Assembly: GCF_020026305.1 (NCBI RefSeq) | Contig: NZ_CP075691.1 | Coordinates: 5,518,001-5,582,000, forward strand | Direction: 5' to 3' | From: Streptomyces sp. 135 | GTDB taxonomy: Bacteria; Actinomycetota; Actinomycetes; Streptomycetales; Streptomycetaceae | DNA length: 64,000 nucleotides | Part shown: piece by piece, positions 24,958 through 33,011 of the stretch | Layout of the letters: each line of letters begins with the position of its first letter | How positions within the stretch are numbered: the stretch's first letter is position 1 | Translations under genes and position numbers: made by a program | The notes under the pieces: generated by a model | Told to the model about the DNA's origin: nothing | Databases searched by the model: none | The model's input: the letters and a program-made list of their open reading frames with translations, nothing else

Positions 24958-25470
24958 TCAGCGGCGCTTGCGCTTGAACAGCAGCCGGGGAAGCCCCGCG
25001 GGCACCGCCTGGCGGGTGGTGGCCTCCGTGGGCAGCGGAGCCGCCGCGAGCGACCCCGAGGGCAGCTCCGTCGTCGCCTCCAGCGGAGCGAGCCGCACGA
25101 CCCGGCACTCCTCGGCCCAGCGCTGCGGCATCCGCTCCGCGTCGAGCGCGTTCAGCCGCTTGCCCTTCAGCTCGGCGACAGCGGCCTCCCACTCCTCGGA
25201 ACCGGCCGCGAGCTCGCTCACCGTCGCCGTCCAGGCGATGACCCGGCCGCCCTTGTCCTTGCTGCGTACGGTCACCTCGGCGAGCCCGCCGTCGACGAGC
25301 CCCGGCAGCGGCTGCTCGCCCGGCCCGTCGCCGACCAGGCACGCGGCGCCCTCGTGCCAGACGTGCCACAGCGCCCGCGCGGGGGAGCCCTCGCCCTGCA
25401 CCCAGATGAGGCCGGACTTCTTGGTGGCCTCCTCGACGAGGGCGGGGCCGAGCAGCGCGTCAGCAGTCAT
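24958..25470 (-). CDS. Conserved hypothetical protein, possibly flavin-binding split-barrel
   Basis: The 170-residue protein starts MTADALLGPALVEEATKKSG. The segment LIWVQGEGSPARALWHVWHE and the following strands resemble the pyridoxamine-oxidase-like split barrel often found in actinobacteria. The C-terminus is basic (LLFKRKRR). No catalytic residues are recognisable. It lies 41 bases downstream of corA on the same strand and may be co-transcribed. Confidence 0.75.
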   Translation of the reverse strand: MTADALLGPALVEEATKKSGLIWVQGEGSPARALWHVWHEGAACLVGDGPGEQPLPGLVDGGLAEVTVRSKDKGGRVIAWTATVSELAAGSEEWEAAVAELKGKRLNALDAERMPQRWAEECRVVRLAPLEATTELPSGSLAAAPLPTEATTRQAVPAGLPRLLFKRKRR

Positions 25471-25511
25471 GGCGGCAGCCTATCGAGTGACGGCCGGGGC
25501 GGGCCGCCCCG

Positions 25512-26654
25512 TCACAGCCAGCCGTTGCGCTTCAACGTCCGGTGGATCGCGAAGCAGACGCCGCCGATGAGGGCGAGGACCATCGGGTACCCGAACCGCC
25601 AGTGCAGCTCGGGCATGTGGTCGAAGTTCATGCCGTAGACCCCGCAGACCGCCGTCGGCACGGCGATGATCGCCGCCCACGAGGTGATCTTGCGCATGTC
25701 CTCGTTCTGCGCGACGGCGGCCTGCGCGAGGTTGGCCTGGAGGATCGAGTTGAGCAGTTCGTCGAAGCCGACGACCTGCTCCTGGACGCGTGTCAGGTGG
25801 TCGGCGACGTCACGGAAGTACTTCTGGATGTCGGGGTCGACGAGCCGCATGGGCCGCTCACTGAGCAGCAGCATGGGGCGCAGCAGCGGCGAGACGGCCC
25901 GCTTGAACTCCAGGACCTCGCGCTTGAGCTGGTAGATCCGCCCGGCGTCGACGCCGCGCGCGGTCCCCTTGCCCTTGCTCGGCGCGGAGAAGACCTCGGT
26001 CTCGACCTCGTCGATGTCGTCCTGCATCGCGTCGGCGACCGCGAGGTAGCCGTCGACGACGTGGTCGGCGATGGTGTGCAGGACGGCGGAGGGCCCCTTG
26101 GCGAGCAGCTCCGGGTCCTCCTGGAGGCGGCGGCGCAGGGCGCGCAGCGAGCCGTGTCCGCCGTGCCGGACGGTGATGAAGAAGTCCCGGCCGGTGAAGC
26201 ACATCACCTCGCCGGTCTCCACGACCTCGCTGGTGGCGGTGAGTTCCTCGTGCTCGACGTAGTGGATGGTCTTGAAGACCGTGAACAGCGTGTCGTCGTA
26301 CCGCTCCAGCTTGGGCCGCTGGTGCGCGTGGACCGCGTCCTCCACGGCGAGCGGGTGCAGCCCGAACTCGGCGGCGATACCGGCGAATTCGGCCTCGGTC
26401 GGCTCGTGCAGACCGATCCAGGCGAAGCCGCCCTGGCGGCGCACCTCCAGCATCGCCTCGTGCGGGGAGAGGGCGTCGGCGCACTCCAGGCGCCGCCCGT
26501 CGCGGTAGACGGCGCAGTCGACGACGGCGGACGCGGCGTCACGGGTCGCGTCATAGGCGTACCCGGACGATGACGACGCCGCGGCGGAGTAGGGGGTGCC
26601 GTCCTTGCGCAGTGAGGGGCGGACGGCGGCACGAAGGTCGCGGATCATCGACAT
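25512..26654 (-). CDS. corA: CorA-family magnesium/cobalt transporter
   Basis: The 380-residue protein has a large N-terminal cytosolic funnel domain and two C-terminal helices. The first ends in the selectivity motif YGMNFDHMPELHW; the second is YPMVLALIGGVCFAIHRTL, and the C-terminus is basic (KRNGWL). AGGAG precedes the ATG at 26654; ATG 26648 is an alternative. It imports Mg2+ across the inner membrane. A long intergenic region lies upstream, with possible leader control. The group mrp-DUF1003-MgtE/CBS-corA parallels Rv1229c-Rv1239c. Confidence 0.95.
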   Translation of the reverse strand: MSMIRDLRAAVRPSLRKDGTPYSAAASSSSGYAYDATRDAASAVVDCAVYRDGRRLECADALSPHEAMLEVRRQGGFAWIGLHEPTEAEFAGIAAEFGLHPLAVEDAVHAHQRPKLERYDDTLFTVFKTIHYVEHEELTATSEVVETGEVMCFTGRDFFITVRHGGHGSLRALRRRLQEDPELLAKGPSAVLHTIADHVVDGYLAVADAMQDDIDEVETEVFSAPSKGKGTARGVDAGRIYQLKREVLEFKRAVSPLLRPMLLLSERPMRLVDPDIQKYFRDVADHLTRVQEQVVGFDELLNSILQANLAQAAVAQNEDMRKITSWAAIIAVPTAVCGVYGMNFDHMPELHWRFGYPMVLALIGGVCFAIHRTLKRNGWL

Positions 26655-27164
26655 GGGCAGGCTCCTTCGAGGGGAGGCCGCCTACGACGGGTGGAACTGC
26701 CCGGAATGGGGACGTCCTGCTGCGGGAATGTTTGGCACGTCCACAAAGCGGGGAGCACCGCACCGTCGCGGTGGCAGCTTCGCTACTGACACAGATCAGG
26801 GAACTCAGACAGATCAGGTGGAAACGAAGTGCTCTTCCGTCGCACCCGGCACGAACAGCGCATGCGGTGCATGCGACACGTGCCTGTGCTTGTGCAGCTA
26901 CGGAGCTGCGTGATTCACCGGGCGGAAGAGCGGGTGGTACTGCACGGTCGACTTCGGTCCATTGCAGCCCCACCTCCTCCGGCCGGTCCCCCGTAAGGGA
27001 AGTCCCATGCGCCCTCTGCGCCCGTGGCGCAAAGTCAGTGTCTGTCCGCAGGGCTTGAAAGCGACGCTTCTGCGTGCTGCCCTGAGCCAGCGGCCAACAC
27101 TATCAGCCGACCGCAGTGTCAAGCCCCCGCTTTGCCCATCACTGACGAGTTCTATGCTCACGTC
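26655..27164 (-). promoter_or_regulatory. Long structured region upstream of corA
   Basis: These 510 bases hold no long gene. On the corA strand, a TTGACA (27115-27120) followed by TAGTGT resembles a promoter, but the spacer is only 14 bases. It would give a leader of about 450 bases. Within it are hairpins (GCAGCT/AGCTGC at 26894-26909; GCATGC twice at 26859-26873), near-repeats of ACAGATCAGG with an 18-base period (26791 and 26809), and a 15-codon reading frame at 26915-26962. Known M-box features are not recognisable. Confidence 0.4.
26915..26962 (-). CDS. Possible 15-codon leader peptide in the corA 5' region
   Basis: ATG 26962 is preceded by GGAGGAGG at a 10-base spacing, one of the best ribosome sites in the window. 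It encodes MDRSRPCSTTRSSAR before a TGA. The frame overlaps no larger gene and lies about 260 bases before corA. Leader peptides control magnesium-transporter genes in enterobacteria. Translation and function here are speculative. Confidence 0.25.
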   Translation of the reverse strand: MDRSRPCSTTRSSAR

Positions 27165-27749
27165 ATGGCTGATGTTCTTGCGCTGGTCGAGGCCCGTCTC
27201 CGTACTGGCCTCGGAGAACCGGACGCGCGTGCGGCGGTGACCTTCCTCGGCACCGACCGGATCGAAGTGCTGCGGTTCACGGACGGCGACGTAGTGCGCT
27301 ACGCCACGCTCGGTATGTCCGCCCAGCCGATGGCCGACCCCACCGCGGCCCTCGCCGACCCGGTCAAGGGCCCGCGCGCCGAACTGGTCCTCTCGGTACG
27401 GGGGGGTCTCGCCGACACGGACAAGGTGCTGCGGCCCCTCGCGGTGCTGGCGGCCTCCCCTCAGGTCGAGGGCCTGGTCGTGGCGCCGGGCGCCTCACTG
27501 GACGTGGGCGAACCCCTGTGGCCTGCCGCGCCGTTCACCTCGGTCCTGGTCGCCGAGTCCGGCGGCCTGGTGGAGGACCTGGATCTCGACGCTCCCATGG
27601 ACCCCGTACGGTTCCTGCCCCTGCTGCCCATGACGCCGAACGAGGCGGCCTGGAAGCGGGTGCACGGCGCGGCGGCCCTCCAGGAGCGCTGGCTGACCAG
27701 CGGGACGGACCTGCGCGATCCGCTGCGCAGGTCGGTGTCCTTGGACTGA
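27165..27749 (+). CDS. Suppressor-of-fused (SUFU) domain protein
   Basis: The 194-residue soluble protein starts MADVLALVEARLRTGLGEPD. The C-terminal LPLLPMTPNEAAWKRVHGA fits the bacterial SUFU-domain family, whose role is unclear (often linked to immunity proteins or knot-type antitoxins). No Shine-Dalgarno is seen before ATG 27165. A TATGCT -10-like box ends 6 bases before it, suggesting a leaderless mRNA. It is transcribed away from corA. Confidence 0.75.
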   Translation: MADVLALVEARLRTGLGEPDARAAVTFLGTDRIEVLRFTDGDVVRYATLGMSAQPMADPTAALADPVKGPRAELVLSVRGGLADTDKVLRPLAVLAASPQVEGLVVAPGASLDVGEPLWPAAPFTSVLVAESGGLVEDLDLDAPMDPVRFLPLLPMTPNEAAWKRVHGAAALQERWLTSGTDLRDPLRRSVSLD

Positions 27750-27791
27750 CCGGGCGGAAATGCCGTGTGCGGGGCCTGCCATGTGCGGGCC

Positions 27792-29045
27792 TCAGCCGGC
27801 GAAGACGCCGACCCCGTCCTCCGTCGCGTGCTTCGGCTCCAGTTCCTCGGCCTCGTGGGCGAGGGAGGCGCGGCGCACCCAGACCACGAGCGCGCCGAGC
27901 ACCGCCGTGACGGCCGCGACGACGAACGGCATGTGGATGTCGCTCCACTCCTCGATCTTCGGTGCGAAGAACGGCGCGGCGGCCGCGGCGAACCACCGGA
28001 CGAAGTTGTAGCCGGCGCTGGCCACCGGTCGCGGCGCGGCGGAGACGCCGAGGGCCAGTTCGGTGTAGACGGTGTTGTTCACGCCGATGAAGGCACCGGA
28101 CAGGATCGTGCAGACGATGGCCGCGGTGTGGTTGCCGTACCCGAGCACCAGCACGTCCACGGCGAGCAGCACCAGTGAACCGCCGAGCACCTTCAGGGAC
28201 CCGAAGCGTTCCTGGAGCCGGGGCGCGACGAGCACCGAGAAGACCGCGAGCAGCACGCCCCAGGCGAAGAAGACGGCGCCCGACTTGTACGGGGTCATGT
28301 CCAGCACGAACGGCGTGAACGCCAGCACGGTGAAGAACGTGTAGTTGTAGAAGAAGGCCGAGGCCGCCGCCGAGGCGAGCCCGCCGTGGCCGAGGGCCTT
28401 GATGGGGTCGAGCAGGGACGTCTTCCGCGCGGGCCTCGGCTGCTCCTTGAGGAACGCCGTGATGCAGAGGAAGCCGATCGCCATCAGCACGGCGGTGCCG
28501 AAGAACGGGTAGCGCCAGCTGGCGTCGCCGAGCAGCGCGCCGACCAGGGGCCCGCAGGCCATGCCGAGGCCGAGCGCCGATTCGTACAGCAGGATCGCGG
28601 CCGCGCTGCCCCCGGCCGCGGCGCCGACGATGACGGCGAGCGCGGTCGACACGAAGAGCGCGTTGCCGAGCCCCCAGCCCGCGCGGAACCCGACCAGTTC
28701 ACCGACCGATCCGGAGGTGCCGGACAGGCCCGCGAAGACCACCACGAGCGCGAGGCCGAGGAGCAGCGTCTTCTTGCCGCCGATGCGGCTGGAGACGAAG
28801 CCGGTCACCAGCATGGCGAGGGCCGTGATCAGGAAGTACGAGGTGAAGAGGAGGGAGACCTGGCCGGCGGTGGCGTCCAGGCCCTCGGCGATGGAGGGCA
28901 GGATCGGGTCGACGAGCCCGATGCCCATGAAGGCGACGACGGAGGCGCCCGCCGTGGCCCACACCGCCTTCGGTTGCCGCAGGATACTGCCCGCTCCGGC
29001 GTCGAACGGGTCCCCTTCGGCGGGGCCTCCTGTCCTGCTGTTCAT
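27792..29045 (-). CDS. MFS transporter (drug-efflux type)
   Basis: The 417-residue protein has 12 hydrophobic segments. The loop 2-3 signature region reads GFVSSRIGGKKTLLLGL, as in DHA1-type drug:H+ antiporters. AGGAG lies 7 bases before the ATG. A well-formed promoter lies upstream at 29106-29135. The substrate is unknown. No regulator gene is adjacent, although the promoter carries a possible operator. Confidence 0.92.
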   Translation of the reverse strand: MNSRTGGPAEGDPFDAGAGSILRQPKAVWATAGASVVAFMGIGLVDPILPSIAEGLDATAGQVSLLFTSYFLITALAMLVTGFVSSRIGGKKTLLLGLALVVVFAGLSGTSGSVGELVGFRAGWGLGNALFVSTALAVIVGAAAGGSAAAILLYESALGLGMACGPLVGALLGDASWRYPFFGTAVLMAIGFLCITAFLKEQPRPARKTSLLDPIKALGHGGLASAAASAFFYNYTFFTVLAFTPFVLDMTPYKSGAVFFAWGVLLAVFSVLVAPRLQERFGSLKVLGGSLVLLAVDVLVLGYGNHTAAIVCTILSGAFIGVNNTVYTELALGVSAAPRPVASAGYNFVRWFAAAAAPFFAPKIEEWSDIHMPFVVAAVTAVLGALVVWVRRASLAHEAEELEPKHATEDGVGVFAG

Positions 29046-29105
29046 ACAGCCGCTCCTTCACTGCTTTCGCGTTCAGTGCCGCGCAGAGTTCGTTGACGTA
29101 TACAT

Positions 29106-29135
29106 ATATTAAGTTAGAGAGGCTAAAGAGTGCAA
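29106..29135 (-). promoter_or_regulatory. Promoter of the MFS gene with a possible operator
   Basis: On the minus strand a -35 TTGCAC (29130-29135), an 18-base spacer and a -10 TAATAT (29106-29111) form a near-consensus vegetative promoter in a very AT-rich patch. The spacer holds an inverted repeat TTAG-5-CTAA (29114-29126), where a repressor could bind. Confidence 0.6.
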
Positions 29136-29222
29136 GCTACACCTAAATTCCCCTGCTGACAGGGCCACCGGACGGGTGATCGTCCTTGACGGGGCGGCGA
29201 CCGAAGAGGACCGTTGGTGGCT

Positions 29223-29864
29223 ATGAGGGGCGAACCCAGTTGCCCGAAGTGTGGTGGCCGGGTCAGGGCTCCCGGTCTCTTTACCGACTCCTGGCAGTGC
29301 GATGTGGACGGCACCGTGCACCCGCTGCAGCCCGTGATCCCGCCCAGCGTCGAGGCCCTCCAGGTCGTCGTGCACCGTGCGCAGGTCCCGGTGTGGATGC
29401 CGTGGCCCCTGCCGGTCGGCTGGCTGTTCACCGGTGTGGCGTGCGCGGGTGACGACAGGAGCGGCGGTCGCGCGACCGCCGTGGCCTGTTCGGGCCCCGC
29501 CCCGCTCGGCGGCGTCGGCGAACTGGTCCTGGTCGCCGAAGAGCTGGGTGTCGGCCTCGGCGCGCGGTACGCGGGCATCGACGGCCCCGACCCCGGCCCC
29601 TACATGAGCGTGGACCAGCCCGCGCACGCCAAGGTCCACGCCGCCGGGCGGCCCACGCCGCTGTGGCACGTGTCGGCGACGCCGGACGACCGCGCCGTCT
29701 TCGCGGGCGAGGCGCGGGGCCTGTGGCTGTGGGCCATCGCGTGGCCGGAGCAGTCGGGGCTCCTGATGTACGACGAGCTGGTGCTCACCGACCTGCGGGA
29801 CGCGGGCGCCGAGGTGGACCTGGTGCCGTGCGGGGCGCTGTCGCCGCGGCTGCTCACGCCGTGA
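29223..29864 (+). CDS. DUF6758-type protein with an N-terminal zinc-ribbon-like motif
   Basis: The 213-residue protein opens MRGEPSCPKCGGRVRAPG. The CxxC there and a later Cys (SWQCDVDGT) suggest a small zinc ribbon. The rest (VVVHRAQVPVWMPWPLPVGW, WLWAIAWPEQSGLLMYDEL) is conserved in Streptomyces without known function. Older annotations as phosphotransacetylase are not supported by any visible motif. Starts at TTG 29214 or GTG 29217 are also possible. It lies 95 bases before the PHP gene. Confidence 0.75.
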   Translation: MRGEPSCPKCGGRVRAPGLFTDSWQCDVDGTVHPLQPVIPPSVEALQVVVHRAQVPVWMPWPLPVGWLFTGVACAGDDRSGGRATAVACSGPAPLGGVGELVLVAEELGVGLGARYAGIDGPDPGPYMSVDQPAHAKVHAAGRPTPLWHVSATPDDRAVFAGEARGLWLWAIAWPEQSGLLMYDELVLTDLRDAGAEVDLVPCGALSPRLLTP

Positions 29865-29959
29865 GCGATGCCTCGTCCGGGGCGGCCGGGGGAGCGTTCG
29901 ATTCCCGTTATCCTTGAGCGTCCCCGCCGTCCGCCCGTCAGAGCCCTGGAGTCAGCGCC

Positions 29960-30826
29960 GTGCGCATCGATCTGCACACTCACTCCACCGCATCCGACGG
30001 CACGGACACCCCGGCCGAGCTGGTGCGGAACGCCTCGGCCGCCGGTCTCGACGTCGTCGCGCTGACCGACCACGACACCACCCGCGGATACGCCGAAGCG
30101 ATCGCCGCGCTCCCCTCGGGCCTGACCCTCGTCACGGGCGCCGAACTCTCCTGCCGCCTCGACGGCGTGGGGCTGCACATGCTGGCGTACCTCTTCGACC
30201 CCGAGGAGCCGGAGCTCGCCCGCGAGCGCGAACTGGTGCGCGACGACCGGGTGCCGCGCGCGAAGGCCATGATCGGCAAGCTCCGGGCGCTCGGCGTGGA
30301 CGTGACCTGGGAGCAGGTCGCCCGGATCGCGGGCGACGGCTCGGTCGGCCGCCCGCACATCGCCGAGGCGCTCGTCGAGCTGGGCGTCGTGCCCACCGTC
30401 TCCGACGCCTTCACGCCCGAGTGGCTCGCCGACGGCGGCCGCGCGTACGCCGAGAAGCACGAGCTCGACCCCTTCGACGCGATCCGCCTGGTGAAGGCGG
30501 CCGGCGGCGTCACCGTCTTCGCGCACCCCGCCGCCGCCAAGCGCGGCCAGGTGGTGCCCGAGAGCGCGATGGCCGAACTCGCCGCGGCGGGCCTCGACGG
30601 CATCGAGGCGGACCACATGGATCACGCGCCGGAGACGCGCGCCCGGCTGCACGGCCTCGCCGCGGACCTCGGCCTGCTGGTCACCGGCTCCAGCGACTAC
30701 CACGGCACCCGCAAGACTTGTCTGCTCGGTGAGTTCACCACCGACCCCGAGATCTACGGCGAGATCACCCGCCGGGCCACCGGGGCGTTCCCCGTGCCCG
30801 GGGCGGGCGGAACCCCGGCGGCGTAA
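29960..30826 (+). CDS. PHP-domain phosphoesterase (RNase AM/TrpH-like)
   Basis: The 288-residue protein shows the four PHP metal-binding motifs: DLHTHSTASDG, ALTDHDTTRG, FAHPAAAKRG and GSSDYHGTRK. TrpH/YciV-type enzymes hydrolyse 3',5'-nucleoside bisphosphates and 5'-ends of short RNAs. The GTG at 29960 starts directly at the first motif (VRIDLHTH). The distance to the upstream gene suggests a shared transcript. Confidence 0.9.
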   Translation: MRIDLHTHSTASDGTDTPAELVRNASAAGLDVVALTDHDTTRGYAEAIAALPSGLTLVTGAELSCRLDGVGLHMLAYLFDPEEPELARERELVRDDRVPRAKAMIGKLRALGVDVTWEQVARIAGDGSVGRPHIAEALVELGVVPTVSDAFTPEWLADGGRAYAEKHELDPFDAIRLVKAAGGVTVFAHPAAAKRGQVVPESAMAELAAAGLDGIEADHMDHAPETRARLHGLAADLGLLVTGSSDYHGTRKTCLLGEFTTDPEIYGEITRRATGAFPVPGAGGTPAA

Positions 30827-30980
30827 CGCTCCCGCGTCCGCGCGCACTGCCTCCCTCGCTCTCACCCTCACCCTCCCCCTCGCTCCACTGTTCCGCTGTT
30901 CCGGGCCGGTGGCCGCCATGCCCTGCGCCCGGCGGCATCCGGTGCGGCTCCTTCGTACGACTCTCCGCAAGGCCATCACT

Positions 30981-31586
30981 GTGTTCGACGTCGCCGTCTT
31001 CGGCTCCCTCTTCCTCACGCTCTTCGTGATCATGGACCCTCCAGGGATCACCCCGATCTTCCTCGGCCTGACCGCCGGCCGGCCCGCCAAGGTGCAGCAG
31101 CGGATGGCCTTCCAGGCCGTCTGCGTCGCCTTCGGCGTCATCTCCGTCTTCGGCCTCGTCGGCCATCAGATCCTCGACTACCTGCATGTGTCCGTTCCGG
31201 CGCTGATGATCGCGGGCGGCCTTCTGCTGCTGCTCATCGCGCTCGACCTGCTCACCGGCAAGACGGACGAGCCGAAGCAGACCAAGGACGTCAACGTCGC
31301 GCTGGTCCCGCTCGGCATGCCGCTGCTCGCCGGGCCCGGCGCGATCGTCTCGGTGATCCTCGCCGTCCAGGACGCCGACAGCGTCGGTACGCAGGTCTCC
31401 GTCTGGTCAGCGATCGTGGCGATGCACGTGGTGCTGTGGCTGGTCATGCGGTACTCGCTGCTGATCATCCGCGTCATCAAGGACGGCGGCGTGGTGCTCG
31501 TGACGAGGCTCGCGGGCATGATGCTGTCCGCGATCGCGGTCCAGCAGATCATCAACGGCGTCACGCAGGTGATCAACGGGAGCTGA
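30981..31586 (+). CDS. MarC-family integral membrane protein
   Basis: The 201-residue protein has six hydrophobic helices. Family motifs are visible: FVIMDPPGITPIFLGLT near the N-terminus and VALVPLGMPLLAGPGAI in the middle. MarC/SNARE-associated proteins have no settled function; the old link to antibiotic resistance is unsupported. GTG 30981 (VFDVAVFGSLF) has AAGG upstream. Two hairpins directly after the gene end its transcript. Confidence 0.92.
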   Translation: MFDVAVFGSLFLTLFVIMDPPGITPIFLGLTAGRPAKVQQRMAFQAVCVAFGVISVFGLVGHQILDYLHVSVPALMIAGGLLLLLIALDLLTGKTDEPKQTKDVNVALVPLGMPLLAGPGAIVSVILAVQDADSVGTQVSVWSAIVAMHVVLWLVMRYSLLIIRVIKDGGVVLVTRLAGMMLSAIAVQQIINGVTQVINGS

Positions 31587-31593
31587 GCTCCCG

Positions 31594-31627
31594 GTCCGTG
31601 TCCGTCCCGCCGCGGACGGACACGGAC
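31594..31627 (+). terminator. First of two adjacent terminator hairpins after marC
   Basis: A perfect 14-bp stem (GTCCGTGTCCGTCC with its complement) and a 6-base loop start 7 bases after the MarC stop codon. Confidence 0.85.
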
Positions 31628-31633
31628 GCACGA

Positions 31634-31664
31634 AGGGCCCCGTACGGCTTTCGTACGGGGCCCT
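31634..31664. terminator. Second terminator hairpin, bidirectional
   Basis: A perfect 13-bp stem (AGGGCCCCGTACG with its complement) and a 5-base loop. It separates marC from the convergent small gene ending at 31677 and can serve both. Confidence 0.85.
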
Positions 31665-31676
31665 GTGTCGTCTGCG

Positions 31677-31829
31677 TTACGAGGCCGAGGACTCGGCCGG
31701 TCGGATGTAGATGCGCTGGCCTATCGCTGCGGCCTGCTGCACGATCCGATTGACGGAGGCGGCGTCCACGACGGTGCTGTCCACGGCGTTGCCATCGACG
31801 TCATCGAGTCGCATGATTTCGAAGCGCAT
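31677..31829 (-). CDS. Conserved 50-residue small protein
   Basis: Minus-strand ATG 31829 encodes 50 residues beginning MRFEIMRLDDVDG. It contains VVDAASVNRIVQQAAAIGQR and ends RPAESSAS. GGGAG lies about 7 bases upstream, a terminator follows, and it does not overlap other genes. The composition is that of a small folded beta-alpha protein. I recall close homologs throughout Streptomyces with no known function. It is easily missed because longer shadow frames cover it. Confidence 0.8.
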   Translation of the reverse strand: MRFEIMRLDDVDGNAVDSTVVDAASVNRIVQQAAAIGQRIYIRPAESSAS

Positions 31830-32066
31830 GAGGCTTCTCCCTTCGTCTGGTCATCCTCCTGAAGGAGAACTACTGGAGATGGCCAGGCTGTTTCCCGGCC
31901 ATGAAGTGTCGGTTGCGTGCTTCCTGTGCCCGCGTTCCTGATGGGTACAACGAGTTGCCCCGTGCAAACATTCCCTACGCTAAGGAAATTTTTCGAGTAC
32001 CTAATTACCCGTGGGTAGCGACACCGGTTGTGTTCGCTGTGTGACCAGCGGGAGACTGGGTTCCCT

Positions 32067-32996
32067 ATGAACAACGTCGAACACAGCGCAGCCGACCACG
32101 GTGCCGCGGCGCACCTCAGCGCCCAGCTGGAGCGCGCCAACGGGCTGCTCGAACGCGTGCTCGCGGAGGTGGCGAAGACCCCGTCCACGCACGCGATCTT
32201 CGTCGACGCCGGATACCTGTACGCGGCCGCGGGCCGGCTCGCCGCGGGCACCGAGGACCGGCGGTCCTTCGACCTCGACGCCGAGGGCCTCATCGAGGCG
32301 CTCATCGACAAGGCCCGCACGATCTTCGCGGACAGCCGGCTGCTGCGCGTCTACTGGTACGACGGGGCCAGGCGCCGCATCCACACCACCGAGCAGCAGT
32401 CGATCGCCGAGCTGCCCGACGTCAAGGTCAGGCTCGGCAACCTGAACGCCAACAACCAGCAGAAGGGCGTCGACTCCCTTATCCGCAGCGACCTGGAGTC
32501 CCTGGCCCGGCACCGCGCCATCAGCGACGCGGCCCTCATCGGCGGCGACGAGGACCTGGTCTCGGCGGTCGAGGCGGCCCAGGGGTACGGCGCGCGGGTG
32601 CACCTGTGGGGCATCGAGGCACCCGACGGCCGCAACCAGGCGGAGCCGCTGCTGTGGGAGGTCGACAGCCAGCGGACGTTCGACCTCGACTTCTGCAAGC
32701 CGTACGTGTCCCGGCGTGCCGCCACGACGACGTACGAGGCGGGGCCCGACGCGCAGCGCCCCACCCGTGAGGACGTCCGCTTCGTCGGCGCGCAGATCGC
32801 CGCGAAGTGGCTGGCGGCGCGGGGGCGGGAGGCGCTGGTGGGCCTCCTGCCCGGGCATCCGTACCTGCCCGGGTCCGTGGACCAGGAGCTGCTGGTGGAG
32901 GCGGAGCGGATGCTCCAGTACTCGCTGCGGGGGCAGTCCGATCTGCGCAGGGCGCTGCGGGACGGGTTCTGGGACCACCTGCGGACGCAGTACTGA
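32067..32996 (+). CDS. NYN (PIN-like) domain protein, putative ribonuclease
   Basis: The 309-residue protein starts with a coiled segment (LSAQLERANGLLERVLAEVA). The NYN domain follows: THAIFVDAGYLYAAAG with the first metal Asp, VYWYDGA-like RVYWYDGARRR, KGVDSLIRSDL, and AALIGGDEDLVSAVEAAQ with later acidic residues. This acidic set is the PIN/FLAP-nuclease-like active site of NYN RNases. A C-terminal extension of about 90 residues is of unknown role. A GGGAG site lies before ATG 32067. Confidence 0.88.
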   Translation: MNNVEHSAADHGAAAHLSAQLERANGLLERVLAEVAKTPSTHAIFVDAGYLYAAAGRLAAGTEDRRSFDLDAEGLIEALIDKARTIFADSRLLRVYWYDGARRRIHTTEQQSIAELPDVKVRLGNLNANNQQKGVDSLIRSDLESLARHRAISDAALIGGDEDLVSAVEAAQGYGARVHLWGIEAPDGRNQAEPLLWEVDSQRTFDLDFCKPYVSRRAATTTYEAGPDAQRPTREDVRFVGAQIAAKWLAARGREALVGLLPGHPYLPGSVDQELLVEAERMLQYSLRGQSDLRRALRDGFWDHLRTQY

Positions 32997-33011
32997 GACT
33001 GGTTCTGGTTC

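Noticed and set aside
26551..26973. 140-codon minus-strand frame upstream of corA
   Set aside because: It overlaps the corA start in another frame, and the translation is rich in Cys/Arg/Ser with no domain. Only the short frame at 26915-26962 has a good ribosome site.
31634..31664. Palindromic element considered as a transposon end or attachment site
   Set aside because: It lies directly between convergent genes, with terminator geometry and no flanking duplication or recombinase gene.
32006..32017. TACCC-GT-GGGTA near-palindrome upstream of the NYN gene
   Set aside because: It is short and seen only once here. It is not distinct enough to call an operator without conservation data.
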